A DNA stretch of 64,000 nt, taken from contig JAFGCW010000082.1 of assembly GCA_016932435.1 (NCBI GenBank), positions 1 to 64,000 of the forward strand. The letters are read 5' to 3'. Position numbers and translations under genes: made by a program. Origin of the DNA: Dehalococcoidales bacterium. Lineage in GTDB: Bacteria > Chloroflexota > Dehalococcoidia > Dehalococcoidales > UBA2162. Shown in pieces: positions 52,105 to 60,278 of the stretch. Numbering within the stretch: position 1 is the stretch's first letter; every line of letters starts with the position of its first letter. The notes beneath the pieces were generated by a model. It was not told the DNA's origin, ran no database searches, and was given only the letters and a program-made list of their open reading frames with translations.

Positions 52105-53193
52105 CTAAAAATATATGATTCCCTTTCGCCGTCTCAGAAGGTACAGGAAGAACGGGACACCACAGATTGCGGTGATTATTCCTATCGGTATCTCGGTCGG
52201 CGCCATAACAGTCCTCGCAATGAGGTCGGCAAGTATAAGGAATATTGCCCCGCTGAGAACGGATAACGGCAGAAGAAATCGGTGATCCGGACCCCAGATA
52301 AGCCGGACAACATGAGGAATGATAATACCGACGAAACCGATCGTACCAACAAAAGAAACAGCAGCGGCGGTAATTAGAGTAGAAGCTACAAGGAGAATAA
52401 GTTTGGTTCTCTCGACATTAATACCAAGCTGTTTTGCCTGTTCTTCATCGAGCTGCATCACATTCAAAGAACGACTGTATAATAAAATTACTATTATGCC
52501 GGCTGCTATATACGGGAGGACAATTCCTACCTCCGACCAGTCTGTCATAGAGAAGCTTCCCATCACCCAGAATATTATCGGATGTATCTTGTCGCCGCTG
52601 ATGATAACAAGGTAAGAGTATATTGCTCCCCATAAAGCTCCCAGGGCAACACCAGCAAGTATCAGAGTCGTTACCGGTACTGTTTTGCCTACCCTTGCCA
52701 AAATATAGACTACAGCCACGCTGACGACTGCCCCGGTGAAAGCCAGTAATGGAATTATACTAAAACCCATCATGCTGAACTCTATTGGCAGAAGGAAACC
52801 TATCACTGCACCCAGAGCTGCTCCCTGTGCTGCACCGATAAGGTAAGGATCAGCAAGGGGATTCCGGAACAATCCCTGATAGGTAGCACCGGCTACGGAC
52901 AGTGCAGCGCCAATTAGTCCTGCCAAAACAATCCTGGGCAGACGAATGTTGAGAAGAATGGTTTCGGTGCTATTATTCCAGTCTGGTAAAAAGTCGACAA
53001 ACGGAAGCTGTGAAAAGAGAATACGCAAAGTTGTGAGGATCGGAATCTTGACGCTGCCGATGGTGGTGGCAACCACCGCAACCACAATAACAGCCATACA
53101 GAGTCCTATAATCGCATAAATACGACTGCGCCAGTGCGGACGGATATTTCTTAACTGCCCGGATAGATTCTCACGGGCTTCATTTATCGACAT
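52105..53193 (-). CDS. btuC: FecCD/BtuC-type ABC permease
   Basis: 362 residues with about nine or ten membrane helices and the FecCD family's segments SVAGATYQGLFRNPLADPYLIGAAQGAALG and FVGTIGFVGIIIPHVVRLIWGPDHRFLLP. It forms the membrane channel with the ATPase encoded 10 bp downstream. The ligand is inferred as corrinoid from the riboswitch. Confidence 0.93.
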   Translation of the reverse strand: MSINEARENLSGQLRNIRPHWRSRIYAIIGLCMAVIVVAVVATTIGSVKIPILTTLRILFSQLPFVDFLPDWNNSTETILLNIRLPRIVLAGLIGAALSVAGATYQGLFRNPLADPYLIGAAQGAALGAVIGFLLPIEFSMMGFSIIPLLAFTGAVVSVAVVYILARVGKTVPVTTLILAGVALGALWGAIYSYLVIISGDKIHPIIFWVMGSFSMTDWSEVGIVLPYIAAGIIVILLYSRSLNVMQLDEEQAKQLGINVERTKLILLVASTLITAAAVSFVGTIGFVGIIIPHVVRLIWGPDHRFLLPLSVLSGAIFLILADLIARTVMAPTEIPIGIITAICGVPFFLYLLRRRKGIIYF

Positions 53194-53222
53194 CTTTTAT
53201 TACTTATAAATACTCTTACTAC

Positions 53223-54164
53223 TTAATCATACAATTCCGGATGAATCATAGCTGCCAGCTGTTCAAGACCATCTATCATCCTTTCGGTAGGTCTACCAAC
53301 AAGATCCGTATTGATTTCATATATCCTGTTATTCTTTCGTGCTTCTGAATCTTCCAGCCTGGATTCGGTTTTAGCGAATGTGAAAGGAGCATCGTCTCCT
53401 TCTCCCATCCCGCTTCCTGCTATGATTACCTGAAGATCAGCCTCAACCAGAGTTTCAAGGTCTATTGTCGGATATCCTACGGTATCAGCAAATATATTGG
53501 TGCCACCTGCTTTTTCTATTAACTCATGTATCCTTGTATCCCCACCTGCCGTCATTAGTGGTTCGTGCCACATTACATAAAATACGCGAGGTTTCTGGTC
53601 GACTGTGAGTTCTTCAGTTTTGTCGGTTACTGCCTTGATTCGTGCTGACATACTGTTTACTATCTCAGCAGCCTTTTTACTTGTACCGGTGACTTCACCA
53701 ATAATAGTGTAAGAATCAAGTACCTCGTCAAGAGTTCTCGGATCGATTACGACAACGGTCATTCCGTAGTTTTCAAGAGAAGGAAGAATTTCGTCAACGT
53801 GCATAGTGCTTGTAATAAAGATTACATCCGGATCTGCTGCAAGTATCTTTTCAATGTCCGCATCAGCAAAACCAGCTACCTTTGGTTTTTCCTTTGCTTC
53901 TTCGGGATAATCGCAGAATTCTGTTACCCCGACCAACTTATCGCCGAGACCCAGCGCAAAGATAATTTCCGTATTACTGGGAGCGAGAGAAATTATCTTC
54001 TCTGGAATACCTTCCAGTGATACTGTTCTTCCGATCATATCGGTAACTTCAATCGTTGTTACCTTTTCCTCTTCTGGTTCTGAGGAATTACATGCTGCGA
54101 ATACACCGGTCGACAGCACAAGAACTATGACAAACGCCACCACCTGCCAGACTCTGTTTTTCAT
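53223..54164 (-). CDS. btuF: Corrinoid-binding lipoprotein of the ABC transporter (BtuF-like)
   Basis: 313 residues from the ATG at 54164, which has GGAGGGAATA upstream. A lipoprotein signal peptide ends at FAAC (Cys about 24), and the mature part is a periplasmic binding fold: MIGRTVSLEGIPEKIISLAPSNTEI, DPDVIFITSTMH, MWHEPLMTAGGDTRIHEL. In a monoderm-like or single-membrane cell it would be tethered outside the membrane. It is the first gene of the operon behind the riboswitch; a start further upstream would read into that leader. Confidence 0.92.
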   Translation of the reverse strand: MKNRVWQVVAFVIVLVLSTGVFAACNSSEPEEEKVTTIEVTDMIGRTVSLEGIPEKIISLAPSNTEIIFALGLGDKLVGVTEFCDYPEEAKEKPKVAGFADADIEKILAADPDVIFITSTMHVDEILPSLENYGMTVVVIDPRTLDEVLDSYTIIGEVTGTSKKAAEIVNSMSARIKAVTDKTEELTVDQKPRVFYVMWHEPLMTAGGDTRIHELIEKAGGTNIFADTVGYPTIDLETLVEADLQVIIAGSGMGEGDDAPFTFAKTESRLEDSEARKNNRIYEINTDLVGRPTERMIDGLEQLAAMIHPELYD

Positions 54165-54232
54165 TATTCCCTCCATTATTGTTACATAAAATATCCCATT
54201 TCCTATTTGGGCAGAGGGGATTCTTTTTCCAA

Positions 54233-54268
54233 TAAAAATCCCTACCTCTCCCCGCGGAGAAATGTAGG
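54233..54268 (-). terminator. Riboswitch expression-platform terminator
   Basis: On the minus strand CCTAC, a short bulge and CTCC pair with GGAG and GTAGG (54268-54241), then ATTTTT follows. It lies directly after the aptamer, about 70 bases before btuF, so ligand binding probably favours this hairpin and stops transcription. Confidence 0.72.
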
Positions 54269-54398
54269 TCACACAGGGGCTGGCGTTCTGACTTATCCGC
54301 CTAAGGCGGGATTACAGCGGCGCGGCCGTTCCGGATTTTCACCGGATTGCTCTCCAGTTAGGCCCTTACTCTCGTTCGGGCGCCCCGTTTGCCTTTTC
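54257..54398 (-). promoter_or_regulatory. Cobalamin (AdoCbl) riboswitch aptamer
   Basis: On the minus strand, the conserved core GAGCAATCCGGTGAAAATCC, a GCCGCTGTAA segment and the B12 box AGTCAGAACGCCAGCC appear in the expected order, with closing pairs between GGGGC near the start and GCCCC near the end. It directly precedes btuF, which supports cobalamin as the transported ligand. Confidence 0.93.
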
Positions 54399-54428
54399 AT
54401 TTTTATCAAGTACAGATGACTATAATCA

Positions 54429-54457
54429 AGTATACAATAGTTTCTATTGCTGCACAA
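54429..54457 (-). promoter_or_regulatory. Promoter for the riboswitch-btu operon
   Basis: On the minus strand TTGTGC (54457-54452), a 17-base spacer and TATACT (54434-54429). The predicted start near 54422 places the whole riboswitch in the leader. The remaining 54458-54546 holds no further recognisable element. Confidence 0.6.
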
Positions 54458-54546
54458 TACCCAGTAGAAAGAATTTTTTATTTTTGGTATAGTGTAATAC
54501 ATTAGTTCTCTAGAGAGATAGAAAGAGAATAAAACCCATCAATACA

Positions 54547-55101
54547 ATGCAGGAAAAAGACTCGAAAAATGCAACCGGTGGATACCGGAATCGATATCCG
54601 GTCGCTACGCTAATCATTTCAAATTTTGTGCCTCTGGCTATCTATGGTATCGGGGCATATATAATGTTCTGGGTTGGCATGGCCAGTTTGGCGATGTACC
54701 TTGCCTTTATAATCATACTGGAAATACTCCTTTATACAAGAAGTTGTAAAAATTGCTATTATTACGGAAAATTATGCGCATTCGGAAAAGGGAAAATTGC
54801 CTGTTTGATAACGAAACAAGGTAATCCCGATATTTTCGCTAAAAAACCGGTATCGTGGAAATCTATAATTCCCGATTTGTTAGTTACAGTGATACCCATG
54901 ATTACAGCTGTTGTGCTGATGATTATCGATTTTCACTGGATACTGCCGGTATTGCTGGTTTTATTGATCCTGCTTTCTTCAGCCGGTAACAGTTACGTCC
55001 GGGGTACTCTTGCCTGTAAATACTGCAGGCAGAGAGAACTCGGATGCCCGGCTCAAAAGCTGTTCATCAAGGATAAACCCGCCAACGAACCAACTTCATA
55101 A
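54547..55101 (+). CDS. Unassigned cysteine-containing membrane protein
   Basis: 184 residues with about four membrane helices (roughly 20-40, 45-65, 110-130, 132-150). Two Cys groups flank the helices on the same side: RSCKNCYYYGKLCAFGKGKIACL and, near the end, CKYCRQRELGCPAQ. The pattern suggests metal or Fe-S binding or disulfide chemistry. I know no family name. It stands alone between divergent and convergent neighbours, and no good ribosome site precedes the ATG. Confidence 0.72.
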   Translation: MQEKDSKNATGGYRNRYPVATLIISNFVPLAIYGIGAYIMFWVGMASLAMYLAFIIILEILLYTRSCKNCYYYGKLCAFGKGKIACLITKQGNPDIFAKKPVSWKSIIPDLLVTVIPMITAVVLMIIDFHWILPVLLVLLILLSSAGNSYVRGTLACKYCRQRELGCPAQKLFIKDKPANEPTS

Positions 55102-55123
55102 ATACTGAGATTAATAGTTACTA

Positions 55124-55369
55124 TCAGTTCTTTCTGGGGAAACTAAGCCACTTTTTCCCGAATGTCAGCATAATATGGAGTCCAAGCAGGATAAGAAATG
55201 GTATCCAGGTTATGGTATGGACCTTGAAAGCAACAGGTTTTGATAATATTCCAAAGGTAATAGTCTCAATGACTCTGAAATACGCAATACCGAATCCTGA
55301 TATCAATAGGACTATTACCGCAGTCAGCAATGACCAGTGAACTATTTTTTTAAACAAGCGTCGGTTCAT
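55124..55369 (-). CDS. Small membrane protein, putative b-type cytochrome anchor (DUF4405-like)
   Basis: 81 residues with two or three helices and His at positions 11, 51 and 59 (IVHWSLL, KVHTITW, LGLHIML), placed as haem ligands would be in a cytochrome-b fold. It lies 6 bp after a molybdopterin lipoprotein gene and is probably its membrane electron partner, comparable in logic to MsrP-MsrQ, though half the size of MsrQ. Confidence 0.7.
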   Translation of the reverse strand: MNRRLFKKIVHWSLLTAVIVLLISGFGIAYFRVIETITFGILSKPVAFKVHTITWIPFLILLGLHIMLTFGKKWLSFPRKN

Positions 55370-55375
55370 AGATTC

Positions 55376-56050
55376 CTAGTCGAAGAAGGATTTATCAAGA
55401 TCACCATCATTGGAATATCCGCGGCTTTCCCAGTATCCTTCATAGTCGGTTCTGTCGGATAGTTCGATATCGGTTATCCATTTTATCCACTTGTAGCCCC
55501 ATTTACTCTCGGCAACAAGCTGGAATGGATACCCTCTCTCAGGCGGTAGATCGATATCGTTCATCTTATAAGCAACGATAATATCATTATCCATGATGTA
55601 TTCGATAGGAAACGAAGTAGAATATCCATCGTAGGCAAATAGTATCACCGTTTTTACGTCTGGAGATGGATTTGCATCGTTAATCAAGTCTCTCAGCAGG
55701 AATCCTTCCCAGACAATAGTAGCACTCCAGCCTTCCACACAATCAAGAGTAACAATTTTCGTATAAGGCTGGTATGTATTGATCACTTCATCGTAGGTAT
55801 ATGTCAGTGGAGTCTCGATAAGTCCACCAACATCGAGGGTATATTCCTCTATATCTACATGCTGGGGACCACCAATGGAATTCTCCCTGAAATCATTGAC
55901 GGATGACAGCTTCTCACCCTGGTATTCTCTGATTTCAACCGACTCCAGGTTTTCAGTCTCGCCGGTATCATTCCCGGCACAACTGACATGGAACATTAGC
56001 AGAGCAGTCAAGCCTACTATGGTTAATATCCCGGTCTTCCACCTTTTCAT
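55376..56050 (-). CDS. Molybdopterin-dependent lipoprotein, sulfite-oxidase/YedY family
   Basis: 224 residues. A lipoprotein signal peptide ends at HVSC (Cys24). The sulfite-oxidase-like domain follows: VGGLIETPLTYTYDEV, the Mo-ligand Cys in LDCVEGWSATIVWEG, and YPFQLVAESKWGYKWIKWI. Only the oxidoreductase domain is present, as in YedY/MsrP, without a C-terminal Ig-like domain. The substrate is unknown: sulfite, sulfoxide or another O-atom exchange is possible. It is co-transcribed with the small membrane gene 6 bp on. Confidence 0.9.
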   Translation of the reverse strand: MKRWKTGILTIVGLTALLMFHVSCAGNDTGETENLESVEIREYQGEKLSSVNDFRENSIGGPQHVDIEEYTLDVGGLIETPLTYTYDEVINTYQPYTKIVTLDCVEGWSATIVWEGFLLRDLINDANPSPDVKTVILFAYDGYSTSFPIEYIMDNDIIVAYKMNDIDLPPERGYPFQLVAESKWGYKWIKWITDIELSDRTDYEGYWESRGYSNDGDLDKSFFD

Positions 56051-56152
56051 CCACCACCTCCAGATTACTAATATAAAACCAGCTTCATTGTATCCCGGAA
56101 TATATTCACAGGTAAGCGACTTATATCTCTTTCATAGCGAAGCGAGGAGATC

Positions 56153-56593
56153 CTATCGTTTTTGAGATAATTCTATAACTATGTTGGATACCCCGAGATC
56201 GACGTAGGCAACTCCACCTCCACCGGGAAATTTTGCCCTCAGTAATACTTCTACGCCCTTATCGGTAAGTTCCTTCACCGTTTTCTCAAGATCGTCCACC
56301 TGATACATCACATGTTGAATTCCTTCACCTTTCGTCTCAAGGAATTCTTTATGTGGAGATTCTCCTTCAAGCGGCTGGATCAACTCTAGTTGTACATTGC
56401 CCATCTGTGTACCGCGGATGTCGAACTCCGCGTACATTCTTTTTTCCCTGAAATATTCTTCTCTTTCCGGCGGTAATGGCATTTTATTGAATGGACCGAT
56501 ACCAAGTTCACCCAGACGTTCCACCACTTTTTCTACGTCTTTTACAACTACTCCTACTTGTGTTAACACCCAGTTTTCCGTCCTGTTTTCCAT
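56153..56593 (-). CDS. VOC-superfamily protein (glyoxalase / methylmalonyl-CoA-epimerase-like)
   Basis: 146 residues with the paired beta-alpha-beta-beta-beta layout of a vicinal-oxygen-chelate protein. Metal-ligand candidates are His in GIQHVMYQVDD, Gln in LTQVGVVV and Glu in NIVIELSQ; the first ligand position of methylmalonyl-CoA epimerases is usually His, so the Gln is a change. It could isomerise an acyl-CoA or bind a small metabolite. AGGAAGAGACG precedes the ATG. It is divergent from the CoA-transferase genes. Confidence 0.82.
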   Translation of the reverse strand: MENRTENWVLTQVGVVVKDVEKVVERLGELGIGPFNKMPLPPEREEYFREKRMYAEFDIRGTQMGNVQLELIQPLEGESPHKEFLETKGEGIQHVMYQVDDLEKTVKELTDKGVEVLLRAKFPGGGGVAYVDLGVSNIVIELSQKR

Positions 56594-56755
56594 CGTCTCT
56601 TCCTTCCTGAATGATGTGATTTTTTACCACCTCCCAGCGGTAGTTTCAGGAATTATAAACACTAATACAATCGATAAGCAAATTTGACTTTGGTTAACGA
56701 AAATGTAATTATATTAGCGGAAATTACCCATTCTGGAAATGTATAAGGAGGTATT

Positions 56756-57505
56756 GTGATAAACAAAGTTTGCGAGAGCTACGATGAAGCGGTAGCCGAT
56801 GTCTTTGAAGGAGCTGTCATACTCATCGGCGGTTTCGGTCCGGCTAACGGTACTCCAAGCAACTTGATACGCGCGCTTTATGCCAAGGGTACAAAAGGCT
56901 TGACTATCGTCATGAATACACCAGGTAACGGCAGACAGCCACTTCCGCCACAATTCGCCAATATGCCGCAGCGTAAGAGTCCGCCGAATATTGATAATGG
57001 AGGACTCTTGATACAGAACCACCAGGTATCTAAAGTTATCACTGCGTTTCCCGGCAATCCTATGCCCGGTATGTCTTCCCCACTCCACGAGCAACGATTA
57101 GCCGGTGAACTAACAGTGGAAATGTGTCCGCAGGGGACAATGGCAGAACGTATTAGAGCAGCCAGGGCTGGTATTCCGGCATTCTTTACTCCTACCGGTC
57201 CAGGTACACTTCTTGGGGAAGGCAAGGAAATAAGAGAGTTCAACGGCGTTCCTGCCTGTCTCGAATATGCACTGAAAGGTGATTTTTCTTTTGTCCGTGC
57301 GTACAAGGCGGACAGGCGTGGTAACCTGGTTTACCAGGGTACGTCACGAAACTTTAATGCAACAATGGCGGGGGCTTCTACCGTTACAATAGCCGAGGTA
57401 GATTACCTTGTAGATGTTGGTGAAATCGAACCTGAAGCAACCGCTACACCTGGAATTTACGTCGACCGCGTTGTGGTCAGGAAAAATCCTGCGGAGGGTA
57501 TATAA
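56756..57505 (+). CDS. CoA-transferase subunit A (3-oxoacid type)
   Basis: 249 residues of the family-I CoA-transferase alpha subunit: VFEGAVILIGGFGPANGTPSNLIRAL at the start and later TVEMCPQGTMAERIRAARAGIPAFFTPTGPGT, the conserved signature of this subunit. It is assembled with subunit B to move CoA between acyl-CoA and a carboxylate in the cytoplasm. Start is GTG with AAGGAGG 5 bases upstream. It is followed directly by subunit B. Confidence 0.95.
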   Translation: MINKVCESYDEAVADVFEGAVILIGGFGPANGTPSNLIRALYAKGTKGLTIVMNTPGNGRQPLPPQFANMPQRKSPPNIDNGGLLIQNHQVSKVITAFPGNPMPGMSSPLHEQRLAGELTVEMCPQGTMAERIRAARAGIPAFFTPTGPGTLLGEGKEIREFNGVPACLEYALKGDFSFVRAYKADRRGNLVYQGTSRNFNATMAGASTVTIAEVDYLVDVGEIEPEATATPGIYVDRVVVRKNPAEGI

Positions 57506-58171
57506 ATGCCAGAAAAACTTGATGAACAGACGATGGCTCTGAGAGTAGCTAAAGAGTTTGAAGACGGAATGATAATCAACCTGGGTTTCGGTATTCCAAC
57601 ACAGGCTGCAAATTTCATCCCTGAGGACAAGGAAGTAGTCTTCCATGCTGAGAACGGATGTCTTGGATTCGGACGCGCCGCTATTACCGAAGAGGAACAG
57701 GACTTCCACCTGGTTAATGCTTCCGGACAGATGGTAACTCCCTTACCGGGCATGTGTTTCTTTGAGCATGCCGAATCGTTTTCAATGATCCGGGGAAGAC
57801 ATATCGATCTATGCGTCCTCGGCGGCTTACAGGTATCGGAAAAGGGAGATCTGGCAAACTGGGTAATACCCGGGAGAGAGCCGGGAAGTGTCGGCGGAGC
57901 GATGGATCTGGCATTCGGTGCGGCGAAGCTGCTGACAGTTATGACCCATGTCACTAAGAATAACGAGTATAAACTGGTCAAGGAATGTAATTATCAACTT
58001 ACGGCGCCACACTGTGTCTACAAAGTGGTCACGGATATTGCAGTGGTATCAATTACCCCCGAAGGAATGAGACTGGACGAAGTAGCGCCGGGCTGGACTC
58101 CGGAAATGGTGCAGGAACTTACAGAACCAACACTGATTATTCCTGACGATGTACCGGTAATGGCTTTCTAG
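57506..58171 (+). CDS. CoA-transferase subunit B (3-oxoacid type)
   Basis: 221 residues of the beta subunit. It has GFGIPTQAANF, the catalytic-Glu segment HAENGCLG, and LAFGAAKLLTVMTHVTKN near the middle. It begins right after the stop of subunit A, with GGAGGG at the A gene's end as its ribosome site. The acyl donor and acceptor are not readable; acetate or acetoacetate would be typical, and acs upstream in the window shows other acetate use. Confidence 0.95.
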   Translation: MPEKLDEQTMALRVAKEFEDGMIINLGFGIPTQAANFIPEDKEVVFHAENGCLGFGRAAITEEEQDFHLVNASGQMVTPLPGMCFFEHAESFSMIRGRHIDLCVLGGLQVSEKGDLANWVIPGREPGSVGGAMDLAFGAAKLLTVMTHVTKNNEYKLVKECNYQLTAPHCVYKVVTDIAVVSITPEGMRLDEVAPGWTPEMVQELTEPTLIIPDDVPVMAF

Positions 58172-58191
58172 ATAATAGATAGATAAGATTC

Positions 58192-58238
58192 ACATATTGC
58201 CGTCATCGGATTTTCCGATAGATGGCAATATGTTTTCC
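58192..58238 (+). terminator. Terminator after the CoA-transferase genes
   Basis: ACATATTGCC (58192-58201) pairs with GGCAATATGT (58224-58233) around an inner stem ATCGGA / TCCGAT, and TTTTCC follows. Confidence 0.75.
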
Positions 58239-58285
58239 ATGTATAATAGTTAACTAATAAGGAAAACGAATACTGGAGGATTAAG

Positions 58286-59062
58286 ATGAAACTCGAAGAT
58301 CGTGTGGCTATAATTGTTGGCGGCGGCAGCGGAATAGGCAGGGCTTCGGCAAAACTTCTGGCAATCGAAGGTGCTAAATTGATGCTTGCCGACTGGGTTA
58401 TCGATAGCGCTGACTCTGCTGCAAACGAAATCCGGGCTGCCGGAGGTGAAGTGTCCACTATCCAGATGGATATGACGAAGGAAGAAGACTGCATCAGAAT
58501 GGCGAAGAACACTGTCGAGATATATGGGAAAATCGACATTCTGTGTAATATTGCAGGAGGTTCTATGGGACACGGGATTCGCCCGGCTCTCCAGCCTTTC
58601 CTGGAGCAGGACAAGCAGATGTGGGATCATATGATAGACATCAATCTAAATGGCGCTCGTAACTGCACCCATGCGGTACTCCCGTACATGATAGAGAGAA
58701 ATTACGGAAAGATCGTGAGTTTCGCTTCGATAGCGGCCGTAAACGGAATGCCCGGTGGTACCGATTATGCCGCCGCCAAGGCAGGGATTATAGCCATGAT
58801 GAGGAATATAGCAATTGAAATGGCACCATACGGTATTCGTGCCAATACTATCACACCAAGCGGAACAAACAGCGAACGTATCAGGCAATTCATGCTGGGC
58901 GGTCAGACACCGGAACAGCAGGAGAGGTCGATCACCATGTTTGCCGAACCGGAAGACCTTGCAGAAGGTGTACTATTGATGGTTTCGAGTGCTTCAGATC
59001 ACATCAGCGGCCAGAACCTGATATATGGTGTCCCCGCGATGCAGGGCCCGCCAAGACAATAG
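58286..59062 (+). CDS. Short-chain dehydrogenase/reductase (classical SDR)
   Basis: 258 residues with the classical motifs: GGGSGIGRASA (NAD(P)-binding), NIAGGS, the catalytic set Ser in SFASIAAVNG, then YAAAK with Tyr near residue 155. The N-terminal strand end LADW suggests NAD. It has ACTGGAGGA upstream of the ATG and its own likely -10 (TATAAT, 58242-58247). It could reduce 3-oxoacyl or cyclic ketone substrates; position next to CoA-transferase genes favours acyl chemistry. Confidence 0.9.
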   Translation: MKLEDRVAIIVGGGSGIGRASAKLLAIEGAKLMLADWVIDSADSAANEIRAAGGEVSTIQMDMTKEEDCIRMAKNTVEIYGKIDILCNIAGGSMGHGIRPALQPFLEQDKQMWDHMIDINLNGARNCTHAVLPYMIERNYGKIVSFASIAAVNGMPGGTDYAAAKAGIIAMMRNIAIEMAPYGIRANTITPSGTNSERIRQFMLGGQTPEQQERSITMFAEPEDLAEGVLLMVSSASDHISGQNLIYGVPAMQGPPRQ

Positions 59063-59073
59063 AGTGAAAAAAT

Positions 59074-59107
59074 AAAGGGTGGATGCGTGATATGCATCCA
59101 CCCTTTT
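59074..59107. terminator. Bidirectional terminator after the SDR gene
   Basis: AAAGGGTGGATGC (59074-59086) pairs with GCATCCACCCTTT (59094-59106), loop 7 bases, then TATT. It lies between the SDR (+) and zinc-ribbon (-) genes and probably ends both. Confidence 0.86.
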
Positions 59108-59111
59108 ATTA

Positions 59112-59372
59112 CTAATCTTTTCTGAACTTATTCTTGAAGTCTTCCAGTTCCTGCCGGCGTTTTTGTTCTTCCTGATCCACTTTCAGTTCTTCCTGCAGCT
59201 TATCGAATTCTTCCTGACTTAACGGCTCACAGGAAATCAACCGGTCATCCTGAATTTCAATGTTAAACAGCTCTTTGCATTTCCAGCATTTATACGGGCC
59301 TACGTATTTAACATCGGCCAGTGACATACTCCCCTCGATCTGACAACTCGGACACTCGATTTTTACTATCAT
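59112..59372 (-). CDS. Small zinc-ribbon protein with a coiled-coil tail
   Basis: 86 residues. One zinc ribbon is formed by CPSC (8-11) and CWKC (29-32); the remaining part, from about 50, is Glu/Lys-rich and probably a coiled coil. It may be a regulator or adapter. It follows the DUF169 gene by 21 bp and is co-directional with the HypF-AOR gene. Confidence 0.78.
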   Translation of the reverse strand: MIVKIECPSCQIEGSMSLADVKYVGPYKCWKCKELFNIEIQDDRLISCEPLSQEEFDKLQEELKVDQEEQKRRQELEDFKNKFRKD

Positions 59373-59393
59373 ATGACTACTCCCACACCTCCT

Positions 59394-60173
59394 TCACATA
59401 TTCATATCTTCGGGCTTTTTACAGTATTCAGCTCCGAATGTTTCAAGCATTTCTTGATCCAGATTTATCACGGATTCAACGAATTTATCCCTGCCAAGGG
59501 TAAACCATTTCGGGTTCCATTCCATATCGTTAAGATTATCTATTATCATAGGTAGAATATCGAACGGTATCGTTATCAGGAATAGCCCTTCCGGGAGTAC
59601 CTGCCTGGCTTTCATGCTGAAACCAAGGCCTGATATGGTATAGTTCAATTCACCCGAAAGATAGGGGTACGCATACATCCAGGCGCAGGAAAGACAGGTT
59701 GTCCCTTTACTGGACCACATTTTCCCTGTTGAGTAGGTACTTGCTCTGAGAATAACTTCAGCCTGGGCTGTTTCAGCCGTAATTACCATGATATCCGGAT
59801 CTGCCGGTAAATTATCAAAGGGTGCATACAATATACACTTGACAGTGTCTTTCTCAAGAAGCGGCATATATTCATAGACTCTGCGGTTCGCGGCTGTCGT
59901 CTTGAACATCCCGAAGTGAGGGCCAAGCTGGCCGCTATGCATCACCGGAGGAAAACCAGCCATTCCTACAACCTGTTCTCCACACTGGACGTTTTCTCTG
60001 GATACATAGAACGGTTTGCTGTTCTGCGCCCTGGCAAATAGCTCGCAGAGAGCGAGTTTTCCATCCATTTGGGGAATGCCATCAGGTTCCTTCAGAAGGT
60101 AACTGATACCAACCGGCTTGCGTTCGAAATTAAACTTGTCGAATACTGAATAATCAAGCTGAGTATCACTCAT
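59394..60173 (-). CDS. DUF169 family protein
   Basis: 259 residues of DUF169: the start pattern FERKPVGISYLL, CELFARAQNSKPFYVSRENVQCGEQVVG, FPPVMHSG, and the late GLGFSMKARQVLPEGLFLITIP. Several conserved Cys (about 43, 64 and 160-163) suggest a cofactor or Fe-S-related role, but function is unknown. The gene lies downstream of an AOR-related gene, an arrangement seen often enough in anaerobes to suggest a link. CGGGAGGG precedes the ATG. Confidence 0.87.
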   Translation of the reverse strand: MSDTQLDYSVFDKFNFERKPVGISYLLKEPDGIPQMDGKLALCELFARAQNSKPFYVSRENVQCGEQVVGMAGFPPVMHSGQLGPHFGMFKTTAANRRVYEYMPLLEKDTVKCILYAPFDNLPADPDIMVITAETAQAEVILRASTYSTGKMWSSKGTTCLSCAWMYAYPYLSGELNYTISGLGFSMKARQVLPEGLFLITIPFDILPMIIDNLNDMEWNPKWFTLGRDKFVESVINLDQEMLETFGAEYCKKPEDMNM

Positions 60174-60226
60174 CGTTTTCCCTCCCGGATTCCGATGATT
60201 GATTATAGACAGGGCAAACGTATAAT

Positions 60227-60262
60227 AGCAATAGCAGGAGTGTATTCGCTCCTGCTATTGCT
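60227..60262 (-). terminator. Stem-loop after the HypF-AOR gene
   Basis: AGCAATAGCAGGAG (60227-60240) pairs with CTCCTGCTATTGCT (60249-60262) across an 8-base loop. The minus-strand tail is only T-rich (ATTATACG), so it may be an attenuating hairpin before the DUF169 gene. Confidence 0.65.
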
Positions 60263-60278
60263 GGTTATTAAAGGTATT

